A DNA stretch of 64,000 nucleotides, from assembly GCF_001485215.1 (NCBI RefSeq), contig NZ_BBWW01000001.1:2666001-2730000 (forward strand), read 5' to 3'. The notes under the pieces were generated by a model. The model did not search any database and had not been told where the DNA came from. It saw only the letters and a program-made list of their open reading frames with translations. The stretch is from Leptolyngbya sp. NIES-2104 (lineage in GTDB: Bacteria; Cyanobacteriota; Cyanobacteriia; Leptolyngbyales; Leptolyngbyaceae). This document shows, in pieces, positions 9,166 through 17,994 of this stretch; the stretch's first letter is position 1; each line of letters opens with the position of its first letter. The translations under genes and the position numbers were made by a program.

Positions 9166-11055
9166 TTAGGCGGATCGCTGTTGTTGCCGTTCTCGAATGC
9201 GATCGATTGATCCAATCGGAATCGCCGAAATCAATTGACGGGTGTACGGCGTTTGTGGTTTTCGATAGATTGTATCAGCGGTGCCGATTTCCTCGATCTT
9301 GCCGCGATTCATGACGATAATGCGATCGCTCATAAATTTCACGACGCTCAAATCGTGCGAGATGAAGATATAGGTTAAGCCGAATTCAGACTGTAATTCT
9401 TTCAGCAGGTTCAACACTTGCGCTTGAACTGAGACATCAAGGGCTGAAACTGATTCATCACAGATAATGAATTTGGGATTGAGGGCAAGCGATCGAGCAA
9501 TACAAATCCGCTGCCGCTGTCCTCCCGAAAATTCGTGCGGATAGCGATTGATCCATTTCGGATCGAGTCCAACGCGCTGTAATAGATACTCGACTCGTTC
9601 TTTGAATTCTTTGCGGTTGCCTCGTCCATAAATCAGCAATGGTTCCATCACCGCATCGCCAATGTTCATTCTTGGATCGAGTGAACTGTAAGGATTCTGG
9701 AAAATAATTTGGGCATCGCGCCGCAATTGACGCACCCGATTTTTTGAGAGCTTGAGAATGTCTTCTTTCTCAAAGAAAATCTTGCCTTGTTTCGGTTCGA
9801 TCAATCGAATTAAGGTTCGTGCCAAAGTCGATTTACCGCAGCCTGATTCGCCCACCAGTCCGAGTGTTTCACCCGGATACACATCGAACGAAACATCATT
9901 CACTGCCATCGTGTAGCGCTTCGTTTGACCAAACACACCACGAATCGGAAACGCCACTTGTAGATTTTGAACCGAAACCAAAGGCTCTTTTTGCTGAAGC
10001 GTTTTCAAGCGTTGAGCAAATTCCGCTTCGCTCACTTCTTCCGCTTCCGCTAGTGCCGTATCGACATCGCGCCGTTTTGCCTGAATGAGTTTCTCTCCAG
10101 TTGGCAGCATTGAGACATCCATGAAGTCCGAAACCGTCGGCAAGAATCGCAACCGTCGATCGGGCTGAGGTCGGCAAGTCAGTAAGCCTTTTGTATACGG
10201 GTGTTTCGGATTCGCAAAAATGTCTAGAACCGAGCCATACTCTACGATTTTGCCTTCGTACATCACCGCGACATCATCGGCGATTTCTGCAATCAAACCG
10301 AGATCGTGTGTGATAAACATCATGCCCATGCCGCGTCGATCGCGTAATTCTCGCAGCAGATCGAGAATCGTAGCTTGTACTGTGACATCAAGGGCTGTGG
10401 TCGGTTCGTCTGCGATTAAGAGCGTGGGATTACACGCGATCGCCATTGCAATCATGATCCGCTGCAATTGTCCGCCAGAAAGTTCGTGCGGATAGCGATC
10501 GAGCATTGCTGTTTTAGCGCGATTAATTTCTTGATCGAGTTCGGTTTGGCTCGGTCTGCGATCGCGCTCTTCGAGAATACGCCCCTTTAGTTCTTCATCC
10601 GAGGGCAGCACTCGAACTTCTTGAAGTAATGAAGCTGCTTGCCGTCGCGCTTCAGATTGCGAAATGTCTTGATGCTGTCGAATGGCTTCGACTAACTGAA
10701 ATCCGCAGGTGTACACCGGATTGAGCGAACTCATCGGCTCCTGGAAAATCATCGAAATCTGCTCGCCTCGGTATGCCTGCATTCGCTTTTCGGGCAGGGC
10801 GAGGAGATTGATCGGTTCTTGAGCCTCTTCGGGTTGAAACCAGATCTCGCCGCCTGTTACTCGTCCCGGTGGATTTGGAATCAATCGCATCACCGCCAGC
10901 GAGGTGACAGATTTTCCTGACCCTGATTCGCCTACGATTCCGAGTGTTCGTCCACTTTGCACTTGAAACGAGATGCCGTCAACCGCTTTTACCACTCGTT
11001 CATCGGTCTTAAATTGAACTTGAAGGTTACGGACGTTCAGGATGGTAGCGCTCAT
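9166..11055 (-). CDS. oligopeptide/dipeptide ABC transporter ATPase, DppD-DppF fusion
   Basis: Two complete ABC ATPase domains in a single 629-residue chain, equivalent to the separate DppD and DppF subunits of peptide importers. The first domain has GESGSGKS at 42-49 and LSGGQLQR; the second has GESGCGKST and FSGGQRQR, with both Walker B aspartates present. Each half ends with the oligopeptide-type C-terminal extension that follows HPYT or TPYT. The first domain carries an extra charged helical insert (about residues 155-185) before its signature. No permease or binding-protein gene lies nearby, so the partners must be encoded elsewhere. Confidence 0.9.
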   Translation of the reverse strand: MSATILNVRNLQVQFKTDERVVKAVDGISFQVQSGRTLGIVGESGSGKSVTSLAVMRLIPNPPGRVTGGEIWFQPEEAQEPINLLALPEKRMQAYRGEQISMIFQEPMSSLNPVYTCGFQLVEAIRQHQDISQSEARRQAASLLQEVRVLPSDEELKGRILEERDRRPSQTELDQEINRAKTAMLDRYPHELSGGQLQRIMIAMAIACNPTLLIADEPTTALDVTVQATILDLLRELRDRRGMGMMFITHDLGLIAEIADDVAVMYEGKIVEYGSVLDIFANPKHPYTKGLLTCRPQPDRRLRFLPTVSDFMDVSMLPTGEKLIQAKRRDVDTALAEAEEVSEAEFAQRLKTLQQKEPLVSVQNLQVAFPIRGVFGQTKRYTMAVNDVSFDVYPGETLGLVGESGCGKSTLARTLIRLIEPKQGKIFFEKEDILKLSKNRVRQLRRDAQIIFQNPYSSLDPRMNIGDAVMEPLLIYGRGNRKEFKERVEYLLQRVGLDPKWINRYPHEFSGGQRQRICIARSLALNPKFIICDESVSALDVSVQAQVLNLLKELQSEFGLTYIFISHDLSVVKFMSDRIIVMNRGKIEEIGTADTIYRKPQTPYTRQLISAIPIGSIDRIRERQQQRSA

Positions 11056-11126
11056 AGGTTTGGCAAGTCAGGGAGGAGATGATTAATTCTAGCAACGCGA
11101 TCGCACGTCGTAAGGTTCCTGATGCA

Positions 11127-12083
11127 CTAAAGCATTGACAGATCGCCCGCAACTTCTAATCGTTTGTAGCGTCCGAGTGTGATGTAGGTTTCCGCGAGAT
11201 TTTCTGCGATCGAGGGGCTAATCCAACCCATTTGGCGCAGGACATGAATTGCGATCGCGTATTTCGCCCGTTTCGCGCCGTCCATCACCTTGATCGCTAG
11301 TCCCATTCCTTCGCCAACCCGACCAATACACTGAACACCTTCTGCGCCTGTTTTACTGACCAGTTCGCCTTCGGTGAGCCGCATCAGTTCGGTGTCAAAT
11401 TCTCCTTCACCTGCGACCATCGTCGGATGATGCGTCATGGCTCTAAGAATTCGCTCCATGTCTAAGTTTCCGCCTGATGCCAGTTGAGCATACAGCCAAG
11501 CGAGTTGACGAAGCTGCATAAAGTACGTCGGTGCGCCGCAGTCGTCACGAGCGGGAATGAACTCTTCAGCCGGATTTTTCAGCAGTTCTGCCAGTTTGCT
11601 CAGAATCAATTGCTGAACCGGGTGATTGTAGTGCAAATAGTTATTGAGCGGGTAGCCGAGCTGTTGAGAAACGGCTAACATTCCAGCATGTTTTCCAGAG
11701 CAGTTATATTGCAGACGACTTTGTTTGCCGTCGGGAATTGGGCATTGAAGGGCAGTGGGATCAACATCTGAGCGCCAAAGAATGTTGAACACTTGGCGGA
11801 CTTGTTCGATCGTGCCGCGATGCGAACTGCAAATGATCGCTAAATCTCGATCGCTTAAGTTAAATCGCTCTAGTGTCCCGGATGCGGTGACTGCGATCGC
11901 TTGAAATGGCTTTAAGACGGATCGAGCAAATGTTGCGGTTTCGGGGCTACCTGCACATAAAAGCAAGCGTCCACGATCGTCACAAATGACCGCCTGAGCG
12001 TGATGAACTGATTCTGTGATCCCTTCGCGCAGTAACCGGACTTCAAGTTCTGCGGTGGCTTGAATTTTTCTTCCCCTAGTCAT
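11127..12083 (-). CDS. asparaginase (asparaginase_II family)
   Basis: A protein of 318 residues from the ATG at 12083, of the family annotated as L-asparaginase II, which is distinct from the classic AnsA/AnsB fold. Recognisable elements are RSVLKPFQAIA with SxxK-like spacing near the N terminus, ICSSHRGT, LQYNCSGKHAGMLA, the CGAPTYFM stretch and the TGAEGVQCIG strand. The frame stays open 156 bp upstream, but that part runs through a palindromic repeat and is not protein-like, so I reject the longer form. The expected reaction is hydrolysis of asparagine to aspartate and ammonia in the cytoplasm; it has not been tested for this branch. Confidence 0.82.
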   Translation of the reverse strand: MTRGRKIQATAELEVRLLREGITESVHHAQAVICDDRGRLLLCAGSPETATFARSVLKPFQAIAVTASGTLERFNLSDRDLAIICSSHRGTIEQVRQVFNILWRSDVDPTALQCPIPDGKQSRLQYNCSGKHAGMLAVSQQLGYPLNNYLHYNHPVQQLILSKLAELLKNPAEEFIPARDDCGAPTYFMQLRQLAWLYAQLASGGNLDMERILRAMTHHPTMVAGEGEFDTELMRLTEGELVSKTGAEGVQCIGRVGEGMGLAIKVMDGAKRAKYAIAIHVLRQMGWISPSIAENLAETYITLGRYKRLEVAGDLSML

Positions 12084-12151
12084 GAGTAGCAATCTAACAC
12101 ACCCGCATGAAGGCGGCTCACTCGCGTTAAAAATCGCAATAACGACTGTGC

Positions 12152-12360
12152 CTAAGAGTAATGTTTGAAAAGTTATCGTTGGTTGCGCCTCCCGCCCTGA
12201 AATGGAATTTCGGGCTAATCGACGAAAGTCCATTTCCAATGGACTAAGAACCTGAAACTGCCTCTGAGTCTACTTCAGTAGACTTTCTACGGTTAGCCCG
12301 AAATTCATTTCAGGGCGGGAGGCGATAGAAGCGAAAAGACTGTTCAAACACCCTCTAAGA
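12152..12360. repeat. palindromic MITE-like element, copy 1 (long form)
   Basis: The two outer halves are inverted repeats. CGCCTCCCGCCCTGAAAT near 12186 followed by a ttcgggctaa block is mirrored by ttagcccgaaatt and ATTTCAGGGCGGGAGGCG ending near 12324. Imperfect outer arms (aatgtttgaaaagt left; its mirror around 12342-12356) extend the palindrome. The middle holds two smaller hairpins, agtccatttccaatggact and agtctacttcagtagact. No open reading frame or transposase is inside. It is closely similar to the element at 21455. Confidence 0.85.
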
Positions 12361-12391
12361 GCGTTCACGCAGAAGTCTATTCTTTCCAAAA

Positions 12392-12438
12392 CAAAACCCC
12401 TTGAGCGTCTGTCCGTGTTTCGACTTCAAGGGGTTTTG
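12392..12438. other. strong hairpin, 13-bp perfect stem
   Basis: Positions 12392-12404 (CAAAACCCCTTGA) pair perfectly with 12426-12438, leaving a 21-nt loop. It has A-tracts on one side, as terminators do, but no convincing T-run directly after it on the + strand. It lies between the asparaginase promoter side and the exported-protein gene. It may be part of an RNA gene or leader (see findings). Confidence 0.6.
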
Positions 12439-12661
12439 CAAAGTTGCTCCTCACACCCCTATAGAATCTCATGGGTTCCCCCTATCTCCTATCTGTCTTG
12501 TGACAGATTTCTGAGTGCACCATTTCAGCCAAAACACTGAAAATTCTTGATTTGCCTGATTTGGAGAGCAAATGGAAGAATTTTTCAAAACCTGCCGTCA
12601 TCGGTAAAATGAAATCGTTAGGGCAGAATAACGATTAGCAACACTTGGAGAAGTCACAGTC

Positions 12662-13015
12662 ATGTCTAAGAAAGCGTTTGCATTCGGAGCGATCGCAGGA
12701 TTGGGGATTGCATTTGCCGTTTCACAACCGTCTCAAGCCCAACAAGTCCCCAGTAGTGCAGATTTGCTGCGTGATCCTCAAGCTCAAGATTCGCTCAATA
12801 GCCTGTTTAACAATCGGGGCGACAATCCGACTGGCGGGTTGATGGATCTGATTCAGCGCGTGTCAAACCCGACGGTCGATTCTGAAACCTTCCGTCAACA
12901 GCAACGTGAAAGTCTGGATGCTGCAACCGCAGATTTTCTCAAGCGTCGTCAATTGTTGCTGCAAAATCAAGCGGTTCCAGTTGCACCTGCACCCGTCGTT
13001 CAGCCTGTGAGATAG
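12662..13015 (+). CDS. exported protein of unknown function
   Basis: A 117-residue protein with a clear Sec signal peptide: MSKK, a hydrophobic core to about residue 22 and a likely cleavage after SQAQA-like SQPSQAQ. The mature part is hydrophilic, Asn- and Gln-rich, and ends in a Pro/Val/Ala-rich tail. I do not recognise the family. A ribosome-binding site ggag lies about 12 nt before the ATG. It is tail to tail with the kinase-receptor gene, with stops 2 nt apart, which does not by itself imply a shared role. Confidence 0.75.
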   Translation: MSKKAFAFGAIAGLGIAFAVSQPSQAQQVPSSADLLRDPQAQDSLNSLFNNRGDNPTGGLMDLIQRVSNPTVDSETFRQQQRESLDAATADFLKRRQLLLQNQAVPVAPAPVVQPVR

Positions 13016-13016
13016 T

Positions 13017-15266
13017 TCACTTTGCGATCGCTCGAAATGTAAATTGCCCAGATTTTGCTGGAGTCACTTGCACCAGGGCAATTGCCATTTCTCGATCGCC
13101 GTTTGACGTAAATCGAACCGGATTCACAGCGCCAATTGCCGCAAAATTCGAGATTGAAAGCGTCGCTCGAATGCCGTTGCGGGTTGGTGCTTTTTGCAGT
13201 GCGGCAATCATCGCTTGGGTGGCATCATAACCGAGCGCTGATCGCCATTGAGCGGGTCTACCCCAAATCGATCGCGCTTGCTGCTCAAACGGTGAATTCT
13301 GTAACTGAGTTTGCGCCGATGGAATCGCAATGGTCATTCCGGTTGCAAGCGTTCCTAACTCGGTCAGAATTCGAGAGGAATAAAGCGCGTCGCCTGCCAG
13401 AATCGGTAAGCGTTTTTGATTGGCGTTGATGACTAATAAAGCACGATCGAGTAATTCAGTATTGGGAGCTAGGAGAATCGCTTCGGCTCCTTTTTTGATC
13501 GCTTGATTCACACTTTCGGCAATCTCGATCGCGGGATCGCTCAGATCGATTTCTGCAACGACTTGACCTTTATCGCCGTAGTAAAGTGCATCTTTGAACG
13601 AATCGGTCAGCGATCGACTGTAGCGATTTTTGGAATTGAAAAAGATCGCGACTTTACGCTTCTTCAATCTCTGCATCATGTGAGCCGCAAGCTGTTTCGC
13701 TGGTAATTCATCACTCGGCATCGTGCGAAACACGTATTGACTAAAACCCGATAAATCTTTGGCAGAACTCACTGGAGAAATCGCAACCAGTTCGCCTGCT
13801 TGATAGATTTTGCCCGCTGCATAGGTAGTGTCGCTGGTTCCATGTCCAATCACCCCTAGAATGCTTGAATCATTCACGAGTTGGGACGCGATCGCGGTTG
13901 CTAATTCCGGTTTTGCATCATCGGACGCGATCGCAATTCTCAATTTCATCGCTTTGGTGCGATTGATGCGATCCTGAGCTTGAGCAATTCCGCGAAGAAC
14001 TTCGATCGACGGTTGCGGTTGGGTGCGAATGGGAACGACAACTGCGATCGTAAAAGCTTGCTCTTTGCCAATTCGAGCATTGTTTAGATAAATCAACGTT
14101 TCTGGATCAGCTTTATCCGCTTGTCGTGCTTTCTCTAGCAGTTTCACCGCTGCGGGAAAATTTTCGCTTTTCATTTCGTCGATCGCGGCTTGCTTCAAAG
14201 GCGCATTTGACAGCGGATTTAGCGAGAGTTCTCCGAGACTCACAGGTTGTAGAGATTGCTCGATCGGTGCAGGTGGCGGATCGTTGCGAGTGAGTGACCA
14301 GAATGAGACTCCCACGATCGAAGCTACTCCTAGTCCAAGTGCCGCAAATTTGAGACGGTTTTGCGATCGACGCGGACGCGGGCGATCGATCTTTGACAGC
14401 GGAACTTGCGTAAAGATCGAAGACTTGACTTGATTGAGATCTGCTACTACTTCGGATGCGGATTGATAGCGATCGTTAAAATGGAACTGCGTCATCTTCT
14501 CCAGTACTGCCGCAAAATCATCGCTGACTTTTGCTCGTGAGCCTTGCTGCACTGCGTGTTCGCGCCAGACAATACTGTAAGTTTTGGGATCAAGTGCAAA
14601 TTGCGACGGGCGAACTCCAGTTAATGCCTGAATCGCAATCATTCCAAGCGAATACAAATCGCTATTAAATCTGGGTCGTCCTAAACATTGTTCGCTGGCA
14701 GCATAGCCGGAAGTATAGACCGGAACGCTCATCTGAGTTTGAGGAGCAGTATCCGCGAGAGAGGTATCAATGATCGTTTTCACGGCTCCGAAATCGATCA
14801 GAACGAGCTTTTGATCGCGATCGCGTCTCATCAGATTTTCAGGCTTCAGATCCCGATGGATCACTCCATGTTCGTGCACAAACTCTAAAACACGAGTCAC
14901 ATCTTCCACAAGCTCGATCACTTGCGATTCTGATAATTTCTGACCGCCGCTCAATTCATCACTTAAAGGATGTCCCTGAATGAATTCCTGAACTAAATAA
15001 AACTCGTTATCTTCCTCAAAATAAGCGAGCAATTGCGGAATCTGGTCATGCCGACCTAATTTTTCCAGGGTGTCCGCCTCTGCGTAAAACATCCGACGCA
15101 CTTGACGCAAAATCGCTTCATCCTGGCAAGCAAAGCTCAAATGCTTCAGCACACAGCGAGGATTTCCAGGGCGGCGGGTGTCTTCTGCAATATACGTTTG
15201 CCCGAAGCCACCAGAGCCTAGAGCCTGAATGATTTTGTATCTGGCATCAAGAAGTCGTCCTAGCAT
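13017..15266 (-). CDS. Ser/Thr protein kinase fused to a periplasmic binding-protein domain
   Basis: A 749-residue single-pass receptor. The Hanks-type kinase domain occupies about residues 10-275, with glycine loop GSGGFG, Lys41, the catalytic HRD at 137-139 and DFG at 158-160. A membrane helix follows at about 306-324. The outside portion begins with a short helical, TPR-like segment (about 355-400). It then has a type I periplasmic binding domain of the branched-chain amino acid/ANF-receptor fold (about 405-749, starting FTIAVVVPI). The layout suggests that ligand sensing outside controls phosphorylation inside. The ligand and targets are unknown. The gene starts back to back with endonuclease V. 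Confidence 0.9.
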   Translation of the reverse strand: MLGRLLDARYKIIQALGSGGFGQTYIAEDTRRPGNPRCVLKHLSFACQDEAILRQVRRMFYAEADTLEKLGRHDQIPQLLAYFEEDNEFYLVQEFIQGHPLSDELSGGQKLSESQVIELVEDVTRVLEFVHEHGVIHRDLKPENLMRRDRDQKLVLIDFGAVKTIIDTSLADTAPQTQMSVPVYTSGYAASEQCLGRPRFNSDLYSLGMIAIQALTGVRPSQFALDPKTYSIVWREHAVQQGSRAKVSDDFAAVLEKMTQFHFNDRYQSASEVVADLNQVKSSIFTQVPLSKIDRPRPRRSQNRLKFAALGLGVASIVGVSFWSLTRNDPPPAPIEQSLQPVSLGELSLNPLSNAPLKQAAIDEMKSENFPAAVKLLEKARQADKADPETLIYLNNARIGKEQAFTIAVVVPIRTQPQPSIEVLRGIAQAQDRINRTKAMKLRIAIASDDAKPELATAIASQLVNDSSILGVIGHGTSDTTYAAGKIYQAGELVAISPVSSAKDLSGFSQYVFRTMPSDELPAKQLAAHMMQRLKKRKVAIFFNSKNRYSRSLTDSFKDALYYGDKGQVVAEIDLSDPAIEIAESVNQAIKKGAEAILLAPNTELLDRALLVINANQKRLPILAGDALYSSRILTELGTLATGMTIAIPSAQTQLQNSPFEQQARSIWGRPAQWRSALGYDATQAMIAALQKAPTRNGIRATLSISNFAAIGAVNPVRFTSNGDREMAIALVQVTPAKSGQFTFRAIAK

Positions 15267-15331
15267 TGCAACCCTGGAAAGCGATAATGTGCATTGTAGG
15301 TCGATCGCTAAATTCGGGACACATGAGAGTC

Positions 15332-15991
15332 ATGAAAATTGAATCACGCCACGACTGGGCACTCACCGCAGAAGATGCGATCGTTATTCAGCAAGAACTT
15401 CGTCAAGAAGTCATCACTCAAGATCAGTTTGGTGCAGTGAATTACGTCGCGGGTGTCGATGTCGGATTTGAAGAAGAAGGCGCAATCACACGGGCAGCAG
15501 TGGCAATTCTGACGTATCCCGAATTAGAGTTTTGTGATCATGCGATCGCTCGTCGCCCGACAACTTTCCCTTACATTCCCGGCTTTCTCTCATTTCGCGA
15601 AGTGCCTGCGGTACTCGATGCCCTCGAACAAGTCAAAACTGTTCCTGATCTGCTGCTCTGTGATGGTCAAGGATTAGCGCATCCGAGACGATTCGGGATT
15701 GCTTGCCACCTGGGAATTTTGACAAACTTGCCCGCGATCGGCGTTGCAAAATCTCGACTCGTTGGAACGCATTCGGAAGTGCCAAACGAGCGGGGGGCTT
15801 GGGTTCCCTTGCTGCACAAAACAGAAACGATCGGAGCCGTTCTGAGAACGCGAATGAAAACGAATCCGCTGTATATTTCTTCGGGGCATCGGATTAGTTT
15901 AGAAAGTGCGATCGCATATGTGATGGGCTGCACCACAAAATACCGATTACCTGAAACGACCAGACATGCTCACAAACTTGCCAGCGGTTGA
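15332..15991 (+). CDS. nfi: endonuclease V
   Basis: DNA repair enzyme that nicks near deaminated adenine (inosine). The protein is 219 residues from the ATG at 15332, matching the family length. Motifs are clear: VNYVAGVDVGFEE with the catalytic Asp, FPYIPGFLSFREVPA, LLLCDGQGLAHPRRFGIACHLG with the second acidic residue, and IGVAKSRLVG. The frame is open upstream to 15266, but those residues are not conserved. The gag of an upstream gagagtc serves as a weak ribosome-binding site. The next gene begins immediately after the stop. Confidence 0.93.
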   Translation: MKIESRHDWALTAEDAIVIQQELRQEVITQDQFGAVNYVAGVDVGFEEEGAITRAAVAILTYPELEFCDHAIARRPTTFPYIPGFLSFREVPAVLDALEQVKTVPDLLLCDGQGLAHPRRFGIACHLGILTNLPAIGVAKSRLVGTHSEVPNERGAWVPLLHKTETIGAVLRTRMKTNPLYISSGHRISLESAIAYVMGCTTKYRLPETTRHAHKLASG

Positions 15992-15992
15992 C

Positions 15993-16358
15993 ATGAAACG
16001 ATTATTTTTATTGATGCTTTTATTGATTAGTATTGCCTTTCCGGTTCAAGCCGCAACTTGCCGGACAATGAACGATCGTGAAATTTGCATTCTCACAATT
16101 AAGCGCAGTGCCAAAAACTACTGGGAATACCGCGCCAAAGTTCAAGTTGATGGCGAAGTCAGACCGATGCAAGTCTACGATTGTCGCAAAAAGATTGCTG
16201 TGCAAGATAACAAAGTTCTAGAACTATTTGAACAAGATGGAACGGCTGAAGTGGTGTGTAGCTTCTTCAAGCCGCCGAGGGATGCGTTTGGGGTAGCGAG
16301 TGGAAAGCCGGGGTCATTTCGCGGAATCACTGATCCGATTCCAAATTTCAGACGTTAA
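15993..16358 (+). CDS. small exported protein of unknown function
   Basis: A 121-residue protein from the ATG at 15993, directly after the endonuclease V stop. The signal peptide is MKRLFLLMLLLISIAFPVQAA with probable cleavage after VQA. The mature domain has four cysteines (TCRTMND, REICIL, VYDCRKK, EVVCSFF), which suggests one or two disulfides in the periplasm, and an ENYWEYRAKVQVDGE-like strand region. I do not recognise the family. A good terminator follows about 80 bp downstream. Confidence 0.7.
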   Translation: MKRLFLLMLLLISIAFPVQAATCRTMNDREICILTIKRSAKNYWEYRAKVQVDGEVRPMQVYDCRKKIAVQDNKVLELFEQDGTAEVVCSFFKPPRDAFGVASGKPGSFRGITDPIPNFRR

Positions 16359-16435
16359 GAACGTCTTAAGAACTGGAAGTTCTAATATTTCTTTGGATAG
16401 TGTGATTATCAGATACCTCCTAACTGCGTCTTTTG

Positions 16436-16460
16436 CCCCGTCTCGACACGGGGTTTTGTT
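16436..16460 (+). terminator. Rho-independent terminator
   Basis: Stem CCCCGT (16436-16441) pairs with ACGGGG (16448-16453) around a 6-nt loop and is followed by ttttgttt. It should end transcription from endonuclease V and the small exported protein, and isolates the toxin-antitoxin pair downstream. Confidence 0.8.
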
Positions 16461-16506
16461 TGAGGCGAAATCTGTAAAATAGAAGAGATCTCTTGAGAAA
16501 CGAGCG

Positions 16507-16716
16507 ATGCAGCTAGAAGAAGCGATTTTAACGAATGTGCGTTCTCTGTCTCTTGAACAGCAGCAGGCGGTGTTAGAGTTCACACGGACGCTACGCGATC
16601 AGAAAAAACGTTCCCGTCGAAAACTCCGTGGATTGTGTGCTGATTTAGAAGTGACGGTGAGCGAAGCCGACATTGCTCAGGCTCGACAAGAAATGTGGGG
16701 CAATTTTGGCTCATGA
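16507..16716 (+). CDS. antitoxin of a VapBC-type pair
   Basis: A 69-residue protein with an amphipathic N-terminal helix region (EEAILTNVRSLSLEQQQAVLEF) typical of the DUF2281/VapB-like antitoxins of cyanobacteria, then a basic stretch (KKRSRRKLRGL) and a C-terminal segment DIAQARQEMWG that should wrap the toxin. Its TGA overlaps the toxin ATG by 4 nt (ATGA), the usual arrangement for coupled antitoxin and toxin. Function is assigned from this context plus the sequence style. Confidence 0.82.
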   Translation: MQLEEAILTNVRSLSLEQQQAVLEFTRTLRDQKKRSRRKLRGLCADLEVTVSEADIAQARQEMWGNFGS

Positions 16717-17114
16717 ACCTTGTTGCGGATACTCATACGATTATTTGGTATCTTACTCGACCACAAGAATTATCAGAAACTGCTTTATCCGTTCTAGATG
16801 GTGCGTCTGACTTAGGCGATCTCATTTACTTATCTGCCATTTCACTCGTCGAGATTTGCTACTTAGTAGAACGCGATCGTATTCCTGCATCAATCCTAGA
16901 GCGATTGCAAGTCGAACTCTCAGCAGAAGACGCAGGCATTAAAATCGCGGCACTGGATCAATTGATCGCATTTGCCATTCAACAAATTGATCGATCCACG
17001 GTTCCCGAAATGCCCGATCGCATTATTGCCGCAACCGCTTATCATCTAAGCTTGCCACTTGTGACCCGCGATCATAGAATTCGACAACTTCAAACCATTC
17101 AAACGATTTGGTGA
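16713..17114 (+). CDS. PIN-domain toxin, VapC type
   Basis: A 133-residue PIN-domain ribonuclease. The conserved acidic residues appear in order: Asp in VADTHTIIWYL, Glu in SLVEICYL, Asp in MPDRIIAATA and Asp in TRDHRI. The start at 16713 overlaps the antitoxin stop; an in-frame ATG at 16695 inside the antitoxin gene is less likely. It should cleave RNA when free of its antitoxin. The locus is flanked by a terminator on the left and unrelated signalling genes on the right. Confidence 0.88.
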   Translation: MNLVADTHTIIWYLTRPQELSETALSVLDGASDLGDLIYLSAISLVEICYLVERDRIPASILERLQVELSAEDAGIKIAALDQLIAFAIQQIDRSTVPEMPDRIIAATAYHLSLPLVTRDHRIRQLQTIQTIW

Positions 17115-17254
17115 CTCGATATTGCAGAAAAGTGCAAACTGCTTGACCGCTTTCTGTCAGATACTAGGCAAGAATTCACCAACCCTGAATCGTTCACGGC
17201 TTCTAGATTAGGAAGATAGAACACTCATTCAGGAACACACTCAGATGAGATACT

Positions 17255-17953
17255 GTGCTAGATGTCACCTGTGGGTTAATTGTAGTTGGAGTGATTATGT
17301 CCTATATGGGGGCACAGAGATCGCTGCGTTGGTGGTATCGGCAGCATTCGATTCGACTTCACCACGAAGCAGAAGCGATCCGCAATGACTTGTTACAAAG
17401 ACTGTTTGTGATGCGGCGATCGCTTGAAAGTGGTCAGCCTGAAGCTATCCAACAATCGATTTCTCAAGTTGATCATCTTTATGAATCGCTGCATGGATTA
17501 AGCGATCGACTCTCTGCGTTTGATCTCGAAGATGATCTAGGACTCGCGCTGCATCATCTTGTCGAAGCATGGCGCGATCGCTGGCATTCTCAAGCCAAAA
17601 CGCAGAACCTCGACTTCACCGCAGAATTACCGAAAACTGCAATCCATTTACCGATCGAACAACATAGACTCACTCTAGTTGCAACAGATGAATTTTTACG
17701 AATCACTGCCGCAAATTTATTGACACCGCAAGTGATCTTTGTCAGTCTATCTTTCAATAGTCACACTTACGAATTGAAAGTGAAAGTCGATGATCCTCAA
17801 GTCAACAAACTTCAGGGCAGCGACGATCTAAAACATCTTACACAGGCGCTTCGATTTCTTAGTGGTGGACAATGCTCCTGTCACAGCCATGATGAATCTC
17901 TGACTTGGCAGTTTCGTAGCACACTCACAAAGTCACAGCGTCAAGGACAATAG
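17255..17953 (+). CDS. membrane-anchored histidine-kinase-like protein lacking an ATPase domain
   Basis: A 232-residue protein starting at a GTG, with one N-terminal membrane helix (LIVVGVIMSYMG) and then a helical region (HEAEAIRNDLLQRLFVMRRSLE, DDLGLALHHLVEAWRDRW) that resembles the dimerisation part of NarX/DesK-type kinases. The C-terminal third has the outline of a GHKL ATPase fold but lacks an N box and glycine-rich G box. It is therefore probably a degenerate kinase that modulates the CHASE2 kinase encoded two genes downstream. It is 41 bp upstream of the response regulator, in a presumed operon. Confidence 0.65.
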   Translation: MLDVTCGLIVVGVIMSYMGAQRSLRWWYRQHSIRLHHEAEAIRNDLLQRLFVMRRSLESGQPEAIQQSISQVDHLYESLHGLSDRLSAFDLEDDLGLALHHLVEAWRDRWHSQAKTQNLDFTAELPKTAIHLPIEQHRLTLVATDEFLRITAANLLTPQVIFVSLSFNSHTYELKVKVDDPQVNKLQGSDDLKHLTQALRFLSGGQCSCHSHDESLTWQFRSTLTKSQRQGQ

Positions 17954-17994
17954 ACCGCTTTGTCCTTCGTTCTGCTTTTTATCAGGTAACGGCT

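Noticed and set aside
12084-12239. In-frame upstream extension of the asparaginase gene
   Set aside because: It runs through the palindromic element and encodes repeat-derived, non-conserved residues; the protein family begins at the ATG at 12083.
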